A stretch of DNA of 64,000 nucleotides, taken from positions 138,739,777 to 138,803,776 of the forward strand of contig NC_134536.1 in the NCBI RefSeq assembly GCF_050624435.1, read 5' to 3'. Position numbers and translations under genes: made by a program. Of this stretch, positions 34,185 to 45,783 are shown in pieces. Every line of letters begins with the position of its first letter. Within the stretch, counting starts at the first letter, position 1. The notes beneath the pieces were generated by a model. It did no database searches. It had not been told where the DNA came from and saw nothing but the letters and a program-made list of their open reading frames with translations. Source of the stretch: Tenrec ecaudatus (Eukaryota > Chordata > Mammalia > Afrosoricida > Tenrecidae).

Positions 34185-34427
34185 CCAGTAGTTTGAGGCA
34201 AGGAAGAGTCGCGGCTTGCCGCCAATTTGATTTTTAGGGCTAAAACACATAACCTCGGCTCTTTATAAAGTCCTTGCAAATACATACTTTTAAATACTTA
34301 AAGATGTAGCTATTCATGAGTTTACCATAACCTATTTCTATCAGCCGTGTCTTCCAATGACAAAGTGGGGGCGGTGGGGAGGAGGGAGAGGGGAGAGGGA
34401 CAGACAGGATTTAGCTCATACAAGGAA

Positions 34428-34638
34428 TCAGGAATCCTAGTAGCACAGTAGTTAGCGCTGAGCTGCTAACCAAAGGATGGGCAGATTGCACCCGCCAGCT
34501 ACTTTACTTACTTTGCTTCTAGAGAAGAGGATGTGGCAGTCAGTTTCCATAAAGGTTCTAGCCTTTGAAACCCTGCGAGGCAGTTCTATTCTGTCCTATA
34601 GGGTAACTATGGTTTGGGTTTTGTTTTTGTTTAATGAA
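34428..34638 (+). repeat. AfroSINE
   Basis: 'caggaatcctagtagcacag', 'cgctgagctgctaaccaaag', 'ggatgtggcagtcagtttcc', 'gtcctatagggtaactatgg'. Just upstream of the HDAC8 promoter. Confidence 0.9.
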
Positions 34639-35455
34639 AGATATAAACGATTTTTAAAATTTGACCAGTAAATCCTCGTATTAATATTAGTTCATCAGTT
34701 CTCATCATATGGTAGTTAACAATTTCAAATAATTTACTCTGGCAAATGTTTCCCAAGACACTGGCAGGTTCTGATCAGTATATATGTACTAGAGTTTATT
34801 TATACATTCCTCAACAGACAGGGATTTTGGTTATTTCCATCATTTTTTGCTATTGTGGATAGTGTGCAATAAACATAGGTGTGCATATAGATGCTCGTGT
34901 TTGATTCTTTAATTTTCTAGGATACATGCCAAGTAAGAGATTGCTAGGTCATATGGTATTTCTATTCACATTTGTTTAAGGAAGTGCCATACTGTTATAA
35001 ATAGTGACTGTACAATTCTGCAACGCCACCAGCGATGTATGACAGTTCCAATCTCTCCATATCCCCTCCAGTATTTATTATGTTTTTTTTTGTTTTAAAA
35101 TATTCCTATTAATGCTAGATTGAGGTGGTATCTCATTGTTTTGTTTTCATTTGCATTTTCCTTCTAGCTAGTGATCTTGAGCATGTTGGCTGTCTGTATG
35201 TTATCTTTGGTGAATTGTTTGTTTATGTCTTCTGCCTATTTTTGAATTGGAATGTTCATGTTTTTCTTAGATGCTGCAGTTTTCTACATATTTTAGAAAT
35301 TGGGTACTTATTTGATATATCTTTATCTGAATTTCCCCGCCTCCCAAATCTATAGGTTCTCTTTTTACTCTTCTGAAATCCGTGGCTATGTAATAGGTTT
35401 TAGAATCAGGAAGTGAGGGGTCTCCTATTTTGTTTTTTAATAGTGTTTTCCTTAA

Positions 35456-37384
35456 ACATACTAGCATGAAGAAAGGAACCAATAAAGAGGTCTGCAGGGC
35501 CGGCCCCAATCCCAACTATGTGGATACCCCATCTGCAAGAAAATACACGTCACAAGACAGCACTGAAGCTACAGCTCAGGGAGAGGGGCATCTGATGAGA
35601 GCACACAGGAGCAAACAAAGATGGAAGGAGAGAGTAAAACACATCCTGGCCCAAGCCCTGAGGAAAATATTCCTGTTCAGAGCAGCCAATGCATAGAGAA
35701 GACCATAGGGCCGGCCCCATCACGAGACCTGATATCCCTCATTGTCCCATAGTACTACAGAGGACAACACTGGAAACATAGTACAAGAATTGTACCCCAT
35801 CTTACCCCACCACACCAGGGCAAAAACACTAAGAGTGTGCAACAGAACATCAAGGGGAGAAAAGCAATGAAGTCCCCAGAGAATGTCAAAAATAGACTTT
35901 GGGGCCAGGATGTGGCACCCCATCAGGATCCACAAACAGATCAACAAACAATTTATAGGCTCTTCTTTTCTTGTAGTTGGTTTTTTGGTTGTTTTTGTTT
36001 TGTTTTTCTCTGTCTTGTTTTTGTGCTTATTATTGGCTCTGCATTTTATCTAGATAAGATAAATGGGATAAATAATCCGGAGGAGAAAACAACAGAAGCA
36101 ATGATTCCGGAGGGACACGTGAGACGGGGAGGAAGGGGAAAGGAAGGAGGTGTCAACAAACCCTGGGACAAGAGAACAACAAGTGACCTACAATCAACGA
36201 TGAGGAGGGCATAGAATGCCTGGTGGGGCATGGGTAATGTAGCTGAGAGGAATTACTGAAACCTGAATGAAGGCCGAAAATGACAGTGGGACAAAAGGAA
36301 ACTAGATGGAAATAGAGGAAAGAACTAGGAGGCAAATTACATTTGTAGAGGTCTAAATACAGACATGTATGTATGTAAATATATTTTATATAACATTAGG
36401 GAAATAGATCTATGTACATATTTAATATGTTAAGTAGGTAGCAGATGAACATTGAGCCTCTACTCGGGTGCTCCCTCAATGCAAAAACACTTTGTTCTAA
36501 TAACCTGCCACTCTATGATGCTCACCTTCCCTGACAAGATCCCTGAAGACAAAGCAGGTGCATAAGCAAATGTGGTGAAGAAAGCTGATAGCTTCCAGCT
36601 ATCAAAAGAGATAGCGTCTGGGGTCTTAAAAGCTTGAATATAAACAAGCAACCATCTAGCTGAGAAGCAACAAAGCTTACGTGGAAGAAGTACATCAGCC
36701 TGTGTGATCATGAGGTGTTGATGGGATTAGTAGCAGGCATCAAAGACGCAGAACAAAAAATCATATCAATGTGAATGAGTCTTTTATGCCTGTAAACCAT
36801 TGGATATCCCCTTACAGAAGGGTCACAGGGAAGAGGAGAGCCAGTCAGGGTGCAGTTTAGCAACGATGAAACATACAACTTTCCTCTAGTATTTTAATGC
36901 TCCCCCCACCCCCTTGCCCACTATCATGACCCCAATTCTACCATACAAATCTAGCTACATCAGAGCATGTACACTGGTACAGATAAGAGCTGGAAACACA
37001 GGGTATCCAGGACAGATAAACCCTTCAGGGCCAATAATGAGTGTAGTGAGAGGGAAAGGTGGGAGGAGAAAGGAGGAACCAATCACAATGATCGACATAT
37101 AACCCCCTCTCAAGGGGATGGACAACATAAAAGTGGGTGATGGGAGACAGTGGTCGCTGTAAAACATGAAAAAATATATATAAATTATCAAAGATTCATG
37201 AGGAAGGTTGGGGATGGAGGGGGGAAATGAGTTAATACCAAGGACTCAAGTAGAAAGAAAATGTTTTGAAAATGATGACAGCAACATATGTACAAATGTG
37301 CTTGACACCATGGATGTGTACATACATTGTGATAAGACCTTTACAAGCCCTCAATAAAATGGTTTAAATTTTTAAGAAAAGAAA
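35456..37384 (+). repeat. 5'-truncated young L1 (3' UTR only)
   Basis: Same 3' UTR module as the full-length L1: 'gaccctgaggaaaatattcc'-type region, 'ggataaataatccggaggag', 'gcataagcaaatgtggtgaa', 'caagccctcaataaaatgg', A-rich end. The flanks 'gtgttttccttaa' / 'ttgttttgcttatc' look like an imperfect target duplication. Confidence 0.85.
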
Positions 37385-38380
37385 AAAACATTGTTTTGCT
37401 TATCCTGATTTTCTTTCCTTTCCATATAAAGTTACTGGTTAGTTTTTCCCTTTTCTTTGAAGGATAGTATTGAGATTTGAACCAGAATTGCATTGTATTT
37501 ATAGTACTTGATGTCTAATAACTCTGGCTAAGACTTCCTGAACTATATTAAATAAGGGTCGTAATAATGTAAATCCCTTATCTGGTTCCTGTTCAGAGAG
37601 GAAATGCTTTCAGTTTATCTCTGTTGAATAAAGTGCTAGCCATTGGTATTATATATATGAACTTCATTATGTTGAGGGATTTCCCTTTTATTCCCATTTT
37701 ATTAAGCATTTTTATAAAAAATCTATGTTGGGAGGGGAAATGGATGTTTGATTTTGTTGAACAACTTGACTGCCTTGATTGATGTAATCATATGGTTCTC
37801 TTGTTTTGATCATATGGTGGATAACATTGATTGTTTTTCTAATATTGAACTATGCTAGCATACCTGGTATAAATCCCCCTTGAACATGTTGTATTTTTTA
37901 AAGTTCTTGTTGAAATCCATTAGCTGAGAATATGTTGAAAAACTTAGTATCTATGTTCATACGGGATATTGATCTGTACTTTTTTGTGATGGGAACAACT
38001 TTACCTGGTTCCGGTATCAGTTAAACTTCTTAAAATGAGTTTCATGGTGGATTGCACTTTTCTGTATTCTGGACTAATTTGTAAAGTATTGGTGTTAAAT
38101 CTTCTGTGAATGTTTGTTAAAATTCTCCAGCAAAACCATCTAGTCCTGGATTTTTTGTTTTGGAGAATTTTTTAATGATCTGATTTATTTCTTCTTGTGT
38201 TATAGGTCTATTAAGTTTTTTATATCAGTTGTGCTAATTGAAGTAGGTAACATGTTTCTAGAAATGTGTCAATTTCTTCTAGGTTTTCAAATTTGGTGGA
38301 TTATGGCCCTTCATAATATTGTGTAGCTATCCTTATTTCACTTGGTTCTTTTATGATGTCTCCTACATCATTTCTTTTTT

Positions 38381-38486
38381 GCAATCAGATTACTTTATTG
38401 AATCGACACTGAAGTATGGAAGGGGTGGGGCAGTGAGGTCTGATGACTGAGGCCCGACCAGATCACTCAGATCTCATAGCCGCTGA
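38381..38486 (-). pseudogene. 3' end of an unidentified processed retrocopy
   Basis: On the minus strand: a short coding-like end (SGYEI then TGA), a ~75 bp 3' UTR with 'ttcaataaagtaatctgatt' (AATAAA signal) and an A tail. It sits inside L1 sequence with 'tcatttctt' on both sides as a likely target duplication. I do not recognise the parent gene. Confidence 0.6.
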
Positions 38487-38659
38487 ACATTTCATTTCTT
38501 ATTGGTAGTATTTATTTCTTCTCCTTCTTTTCCTTTACATATCACTTTGTTAATCCTTTCAAAGAACCAACTTTGCTCATTTTTGTATTGTTTTGATATT
38601 TTCTGATTCATTCATTTCTGGAATCATTTATTTATTTATTTATTTATTGGTTGGTTTCA

Positions 38660-39005
38660 GCATTTTGTTCTGACACAGTTTAGGCTAAAAGTCTGAAATC
38701 AAGGTGCCAACTTTAGGGAAAGGTTTTCTCTCTCTGTTTCTGCAGAGGAAGGTCCTTGTGTTATCTGAGCATCTGTTCTTGGTCAATCTCCATGTGGCTT
38801 AGCGTTTCCCTTCCCCATCTCTGCTTCTCTCTGTTCATTTTATCTCTATTACATCTCAAAAGAACATGCCTCAGGATACAACCTACATTAACAATGCCTC
38901 ATTAATGTAATGGCATTATAACTAAATGGAATTATAACCACAGACATAGAAGTTAAGATTTACAATACATATTTCAATCTGACATAATTCAATCTATAAC
39001 AGTCA
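38660..39005 (-). repeat. Probable MaLR-type LTR remnant
   Basis: 'aggctaaaagtctgaaatca', 'aggtgccaactttagggaaa' and the closing 'tctgacataattcaatctat' follow an antisense MLT1/MST-type LTR. Diverged. Confidence 0.5.
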
Positions 39006-39284
39006 TGCATAATCATCGCTGCCCTCAGATTCCACTCCACAAAGTGATGCCCTTGTTGGTTATAAATTCTGCTCCCCTTTAATTATGGGATTGTATGCTC
39101 CCCAAAGTATAGTGTAAGTACATCTCTCCTCCTCCATTGATTTATATATGGTTTCTTGGTGTTTTAATACACTCTAAACTTCATCTTACTCTATATGTTC
39201 AATTCCTTTATTTATTTTTATATTATAACAGTTTTAATGTAAATTAGATGGGAGATTATCTTTTAGCTCACCAATTTTGTTTAA

Positions 39285-39475
39285 CTTTTTTATGAATTAG
39301 GTGAAGGTTTACAGAGCAGATGATCATTTTCATAATCAAAAATTCATACATTATTTTGTTTCACTTTATACATTGCAATCCTTTTGATGCATCATCACTC
39401 ATCATAATTCCTCCCTATATTTCTTGTTTCCATTTCTCCTTCCCTAATCCACTGAAATTTGTCCTTTGGTAGATA
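39285..39475 (-). repeat. Afrotherian L1 3' end, minus strand
   Basis: 'aggtgaaggtttacagagca' followed by 'tttcactttatacattgcaa' matches the antisense start of afrotherian L1 3' UTRs. Confidence 0.55.
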
Positions 39476-39499
39476 TTGCCCATTAAAATATCACCAATT

Positions 39500-40128
39500 G
39501 ACTCACTCTCTTACTCAGTCTTTCACTGTCTCCCTTACTTTCTCACTTTCTCATTCTCTCACTCACTCTCTCTCTCACTAATTTTCTCCCTCACTCACTC
39601 ACTCACTCACTCTCTCACTTTCTCACTAACTCACTCACTCTCACTGAACTCTCTCACTCACTTTCTCACTCATTCACTCCCTGAATCTCACTCTCTCACT
39701 CACTCACTCATTCACTCACTCACTCATTTTCTAACTCACTCTGACTCGCTCACTCTCTCACTCTATCTCTCACACACTCTCTCAGTCTCTCACTCTCTCA
39801 CTCTCTTACTCACATACTCACTATCCCACTCTTAGTCTCTCACTCACTCACTCACTCACTCACTCACTGTCTAACCTGCTCTCTTACTCACTCTCTCACT
39901 CAATAACTCACTCACTCTGTCACTCACTAACTCAATTGCACTCACTCACTGACTCTCTCACTTCCTGTCTCACTCAGTCTCTCACTCTCTCACTGACTCT
40001 CTGACTCACTCACTCACTGTCTCTCTCTCACTATCTCACCCTCTCAACATATTCCTTCAATCGCTCATTCACTCTCACACACTAACACACTCTCTCTCTT
40101 ACTCTCTCACTCACCTCTCACTGACTCA
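39500..40128 (+). repeat. (TCAC)n-like tetranucleotide array, about 630 bp
   Basis: Imperfect tandem array of TCAC/TCTC units with scattered variants, extending without interruption for roughly 630 bp. The 119-codon open frame through it (LTHSLTHS..) is a by-product of the repeat. Confidence 0.93.
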
Positions 40129-40214
40129 CAGAAAAAAAATCACCAATTTTGTATTCAGCACTTTAAACTACTATCAATGCCTCCAATAGTTTAATATGTA
40201 TTTTCTCCTGGATT

Positions 40215-40985
40215 TCTCTTCTTCCTTTTTGTGTTAGTCCAGGTAAACTAGATAAATGAATTCATAGACACACATGTTCTTTCCAGAAAACCCAGTAAAC
40301 TGCATGAACATGCCTGACCTCTGGCTAGCCAAAGAGAAAACACTATCGTCAGGCAGAGGTCAAACAAGGATCCACTCTCCATCTTTATGATTTGTGTCTA
40401 TAGTACCCCACGCCCAATGCACCATAATATGCTAGTGTCGGTTGACTACAGAAACAAATCCAGAGAGACCCTCATATGTGTATAAGAAAGACCTTTACAT
40501 AAAGGTAATTATACATTAAGAAAACATCCTAGCCCAGTCCAGATCAAGTCTATAAGCCCAATATTAGTCCATATGTCCAATACCAATCTATAATTCCTCT
40601 TCAGACTTACAAAACACATGCAATGATGCCAAATGCAGGAAAATCACAGGCCAGTGTATGAGGAGTCTTATGGATCCAGTAGTTGGTGTTGTTAGCATCT
40701 CATCACTGTCAGGGGTCTCCTAGTGGCTCCTCCAGCTCCACTCTGGCTGCATCAGCATAACTCCATCCAGCTCATTGTCCCTAGTGTCTCACAGGGAATG
40801 TGTGTCCCACCTCCAATGAGCTATCTCCTTTGTGCCTCCAAATGAGGTCAGCAATATGGGGCCTTACTGACAGGCTAACCTCCACCCCTTCACTCTTAAT
40901 CCTCTCAAATCGACAACAGATTATATAACTAGCACACTCTTGTGAAATCTTCCATTTCACCCAAGTTAACACCTTATAACAATCT
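40215..40985. repeat. Unclassified interspersed repeat (LTR-like?)
   Basis: Moderately GC-containing block with 'gtcggttgactacagaaaca', 'ggccagtgtatgaggagtct', 'gtctcctagtggctcctcca' and 'gggaatgtgtgtcccacctc'. It feels like an afrotherian multicopy element, possibly an LTR, but I cannot name it. Confidence 0.4.
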
Positions 40986-40989
40986 AACA

Positions 40990-41200
40990 TATTTCTTTTT
41001 AAAATAGTTTCATTGTGATACACTTTATCTTAAAATTTAATCATTCAGTCATATTAAGACGATTTGTGCAATCATCACTACAGTCAATTTCAGAATACTT
41101 TCTTCTCATACTCATTGTTGTTAGCTCCATATTTTCTTCCATCCTCCTTTGCCATATTCCTGAGCAATTATCAATCAAATTTCTGTCTCCTATCTTGGAT
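40990..41200 (-). repeat. L1 3' end, minus strand
   Basis: 'taatcattcagtcatattaa', 'gtgcaatcatcactacagtc', 'ttcttccatcctcctttgcc': the same 3' terminus type as at 1-170. Confidence 0.65.
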
Positions 41201-41379
41201 TTCATATACAGAAAATCATACAAAACACAAACAGGAAGTAAACAAACAAAGTAAAGCCCAAAAACGACGACACAAAACAGAAAACCCTCTATCAAAAACA
41301 AAGCAGAATATAGAAAGTACCCAAATTACTCCACATAGAGATGGTTGTAAGCACTTGAGAGGCTTGGTAAAGTAACAGC

Positions 41380-44300
41380 ATACAAGATTAACAAGCAGAA
41401 ATTAATTGGATTCCTATATACCAGCAAAGAGAGTTCTGAAAAAGATTAAAAAAATAAACCATTTAAATAGCTACATAAAAGTTTAAATACCTAGGAATAT
41501 ACCTAACCAAAGAAACAAAACACCTGTACAAAGACAACTACAGGACATTATTACAAGAAACCTACACAAATAGAAGGATATCCTGTTCTCATGGATAGGA
41601 CTTAATATTGTGGAATGTGAAAATGGCAATATTACTTAAAGCAATCTACAAATACAACACAATTCCAATACAAATCTCAACTTCATTCTTGATTTAAACA
41701 GTCTAATTGGCACTTCAATTACATATCCTACAATTCAATAGTTCAATTATATAAAGAATTGTACAATAATTACCTCAATCAATTTGAGAACATTTACTTC
41801 TTCCTTGTACTCATTACTTGTGTAATTATTTTTTTTAGTTATGGCAAATGTGTACACTACAAAACATTCTCCAATTCAGTAATTTCTACATGTAAAATTC
41901 AGTGCCATTGATTATACTCTTCATGTTGTATAAGCATTATTGATATTCTTTTTCAAATTATTCCAACTCCATTAACATAAACTCAATGCCCCTAAATAAA
42001 AACTCTTCCTCCTTCACCCATGGTAACCACAGGTCAAGTTTGGTTCATTTTTTCTAGCAGTTTTCTTAATATAGTCTTCCCATATCATACACTTCCATAG
42101 TTAAATCGCTTTTGAAAAGAGTTGTATATGCATCTTTACAATCAGTTCTAATTTTCCCTTCCCCCTCCCGCAATCATTGTTTGTTTCTCAATTCTCCACA
42201 CCCTTTCCCCAACTACATTCTTTAAAGAAATTAAAAAGCTAATTACCAACTTCTGAAGGAAAAGGCCCAAGTTAAGCAAAGAACTTCTCATAAGAGAACA
42301 AAGTGGAGGGAGGAGTCAAGATGGCGTCCATGTACAATCACCCGCCTGGTGTACCTGTTGTTAGATCAGAAAATTGAGAAGTACAGAGGCCAATAGATTC
42401 AGTGTACTAAGGTGGCTGACTCAGACCCACCCCCACCCCCAGCCACCCCCCTAGATAGGACTCTAATCCCCAGAGTGCAGCCTAGGATTTTGCTGAGGGA
42501 GCAGGGCACTAATCCACCCAGTGAGAGGGTATTATATATGCCTCCACAGAAATGGGAGTGTGAATGCAGACTCCACCACTGTACGCCAAACTTTGAGGGT
42601 AATGTAGCCGCATGGAGCAAATTATGAACAGAGAGGTCTACAGGGCTGGCCCTAATCAGAGCCAATCTGACTCCCTCCCCAGCAGTATGTGTTACAAAGG
42701 ACAACACTAAACCTACAGGCTGAGGAGAGGAGCCCTCCTGTGATGCCTACACGGAAGCAAACCAAGAAGGAAAAAGAGAGAGGAACTAGACCCCACATCA
42801 CCATACCAAGCTCTGAGGAGCTGCTAAAGCACAGAGACAACAGCTCGAGACATGATGTCCCCTTGATGGAGCATACCGAGACAGAGGACAATACTGGGGA
42901 CACACAGAAGGGAGTTAGTCTGGTCTAACACCTTCCCCTCTCCCCCCGTAGGGCAAACCAAGAAGGGAACATGCAATGGGAGAAAAGCCACAAAGCCCCT
43001 GAGGATACCCCCACAGTGACTTCAGGGTAGGGGGGACAGTTCCCAGAACCCTCCAGGTCCTGTGGGGAGACAGTCAAAAAGTAGAAGACAGACCTGGAAT
43101 TATGTGCGCTTTTTCATTTTTTCCCTAATTTTATTTAAGCTTGTGTTTTCCTTTTGTTGTGGCTCTGTTGTTGTTGTTTTGCCTACCTATGAAAAATAGG
43201 CATAGGAAGCAAGCCCAAGAAGAAATCAGGTGAACTGAGGGTTCCGGAGAGACTTGGGGGAGTAGGAGGTAGGGGAAGGGAGCGGTGAGCAAACAATGCC
43301 ATAGACAGGGGAACAACTAGGGAATTAAAATTAATAATGAGGAGGACATAGAGATCCTTGGGGTGTTGGAGCAACAGCAATCTAGCTGAGAGGAATTACT
43401 AAGAGACAGGAGAAGGGAGAGTGTGAAGGTGGGGCAGGAGGAAAGTAAAAGGCAACAGAAGAAAGATCTAGGAAGCAAATCTATGGATAGACATATAAAC
43501 ATAGATGTGTACATATATAAATATATTAATTCATAAAATAGAGGTATTGGTCTATGTACATATATTCATATGGAAATACATTGATGAAGTGGACAGACAT
43601 TGGGCCTCTGCTCTAGCCCTCCCTCAATGCAAGAACACTTTGTTCTAACAACCTGGCATTCTGTGATGCTCACTCCCCCAGTACAATCACTGAAGACCAA
43701 ATGGGTGCATAAACAAATGTGGTGAAGAAAGCTGATGATGCCTGCCTTTCAAAAGGTATAGCATTTGGGGTCTGAAAGTTTGAAGTTAACAAGCAGCTGT
43801 CTAGCAGAGAAGCAACAAGCCCACATGGAAGATAGCACACCTGCTTGTTAGATCATGAGGTGTTGACAGGATCAGGTAACTGGCATCAGCGGACCCAAAA
43901 CAAACAATATTGTTGACAACAAGGGGGCTCAGAGCAGAGACCCCAAATCCATTTGTAGGCAATAGGACATCCCCTCACAGAAGGGTAACAAGAAAGGGAT
44001 GAGTCAACCAGGGAGCAATATAGCACCGATGAAACACACACTACTCCTCTGGTTCTTTGAGGCTTCCTCCCCTCATTATCAGGACCCCAGTCTTGCCTTT
44101 CAGTTCTGGCTGGAATGGAACATGTTCACTGGTACAGATAAGAGCTCATGACATATGGAATCCAGGTCAGATAAACCCCCAGGGACAGAAATGGGAGTAG
44201 CAATACCAGGAAGGCAGGGGGAAAGTGGGGGAACCAATTGCAATGATCGGCACATAATTCCCCCACCCAGGGGGAGAAACAACAGAAACATGGGTGAGGG

Positions 44301-44510
44301 GAGATAGCGGTCAGTGGCAGATATGAAAATAATAATTTATCATTTATCAAGGAGTCATCAGAGTAGGAGGGGGACGGGAAGGGAGGGATAAAAAAGGAAC
44401 TGATATCAAAGGTTCAAATAGAAAGAAAAATAACTAGAATATGATGGCAACATACTTGATATAACTGATGTGTTATAAGCGCTGTAAGAGCCCCCCAATG
44501 AATTGATCTT
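41380..44510 (+). repeat. L1 ORF2 end and long 3' UTR, with nested L1 end
   Basis: ORF2 sense sequence at 41380-41695 (aggaatatacctaaccaaag; gttctcatggatagg) and 42226-42300 (aattaccaacttctgaagga). They are separated by an antisense L1 3' end at 41700-42225. The long 3' UTR follows to about 44510 (gaacactttgttctaacaac; aagagccccccaatgaattg). Confidence 0.8.
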
Positions 44511-45490
44511 TGTTTTTTTGATGGATGAGGTAGTTAGTTTATTGTGCCAACCTGACAGATAAACACATGTGGGGTTAATTGAAGGGGGCAGAGGGATACA
44601 TGGCTCCGTGAGCCTCACCTTTCTAGTTCTCTGGTCTCTTGCTTTGTGTTGGTCAGACCAGGGTGCAGCTGCCTTAGCAGTTCCCTGCTTGAGCCGCCAA
44701 GGCTCACTTCCTGCAGGACATCCCCAAGGAGAAACCGCATAGACCTACCCCAATGCAGCCCTGGGTGGTGGAGCAACCTGTGGAGACCCCTGCCAGCACT
44801 GAGGTGTTTACACGTTGTTCACTGGCTGGGCTTTCCTCCTGCAGTTGGCGTCATTGCGTCTGGAGTTCTGCAAGTTTCTTAGATGTTGGTGAAACAATAG
44901 TACAGTAGCCGTTGATTTGATGGGTTGTAGAAAGCTGGGCTAGCCCACTGATCTGAACTCCACCGACTGGAAGACGGTGGAATTTGGTAATGACGTCCAG
45001 AACCAGCACTGCCATCTCTGTTAGATAAGAGGTAAATGGCTTCAGACCGCACTGAATCGCGTATCGTGTGGTGGTCCTCACAGCTTTTGGCTCAGTCTGC
45101 AAAGCATCCCTGGGACAAACAAGGGTCCCATCTGATGTCTCTCCCCATCATCTCACTCGGACGAGTACACAGGCGGGAGGCTTTGCAATCTTGCACATGA
45201 CTTTAGGAATAGTAAGTTTCAGAAAGCAGCGTAGCTAGCCTTCAACCAGAGGTGGTAGAAATGTCACTCAAACCTCTCTTCCTGTGGCCACGGCCACCCC
45301 CATCCCCTTGACCTTTTCGTTGTTTCATGCTGAGTCCGAGCTCTTTTTCACCAACTTGGCTCCGGACTCAGCTTGGACATCTTATCCTCCCGCCATCCCT
45401 CCACACCGCGCCAGCGTTCCCCGGCAACCGTCGCTGCTGGGAATTCTGGGAGGGAGGAAGAAGACACTCTTCCTCCAACAGTCTCTGGGA
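44505..45490 (-). pseudogene. C2CD3: C2CD3 retrocopy of a short transcript
   Basis: On the minus strand a start codon at 45328 begins MKQRKGQGDGGGRGHRKRGL and SDIS. After a frameshift come PPLVEG, LRCFLKLTIPKV, KIAKPPACVLVRVR and WGETSDGTL. After a further shift come [33 protein letters not shown] and [20 protein letters not shown]. These are the joined first coding exons of C2CD3, a centriole distal-end and ciliogenesis protein, without introns. After KKLAELQ the normal protein is left and a ~340 bp non-C2CD3 3' exon follows, with AATAAA (caataaactaactacc) and an A tail (a T run on the plus strand near 44511-44520). GC-rich 5' UTR sequence reaches about 45490. Stops and shifts make it a pseudogene. 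Confidence 0.88.
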
Positions 45491-45509
45491 AGCCATGAAA
45501 CAGCAATCT

Positions 45510-45783
45510 TTTTAAAAATAATAATAAAAATTAAAAATGTAAAAAGAGAGCAAAGTAGAAGGGCTTTCACTACTTGACCTCAACTTCACTACTTGACAGC
45601 CAACGTTGGCAAAACAGCCTGGTACTGGTATAATGATAGATACATAGACCAATGGAACAGGATAGAAACCCCAGAAATAAAAGCATCCACTTAAAGACAA
45701 CTGATTTTCACCAAATGACCACAAAAACATTAAATGGGAAAAGGACACCCTCTTCAAAAATAGTGCTGGACCATCAGAGAATC
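45510..45783 (+). repeat. L1 ORF2 fragment
   Basis: 'gcctggtactggtataatga', 'gaccaatggaacaggataga', 'agacaactgattttcaccaa' are L1 ORF2 in sense. Confidence 0.8.

Larger units (their letters stand above)
33450..34230 (-). promoter_or_regulatory. HDAC8: HDAC8 CpG-rich promoter and 5' UTR region
   Basis: The stretch around and upstream of exon 1 is the most CpG-dense and least repetitive part of the window, as expected for a housekeeping CpG-island promoter. It contains the 5' UTR (upstream of 33819; the exact start cannot be read from sequence). A ZNF143-type site lies at 34164-34184 and a CCAAT box (gccaat on the plus strand) at 34221-34226. No TATA box is obvious at a suitable distance. Confidence 0.75.
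34745..38650 (-). repeat. Old L1, minus strand, split by younger L1
   Basis: 34745-35446 and 37385-38650 are one antisense L1 running from the 3' UTR (gagtttatttatacattcc) into ORF2 (aggtggtatctcattgttt; gttctcttgttttgatcata; cctggattttttgttttgg). A sense L1 3' UTR at 35456-37384 sits in the middle. Confidence 0.85.

Noticed and set aside
39476..39835. 119-codon frame (LTHSLTHS-type)
   Set aside because: It is simply the translation of the TCAC tetranucleotide array.
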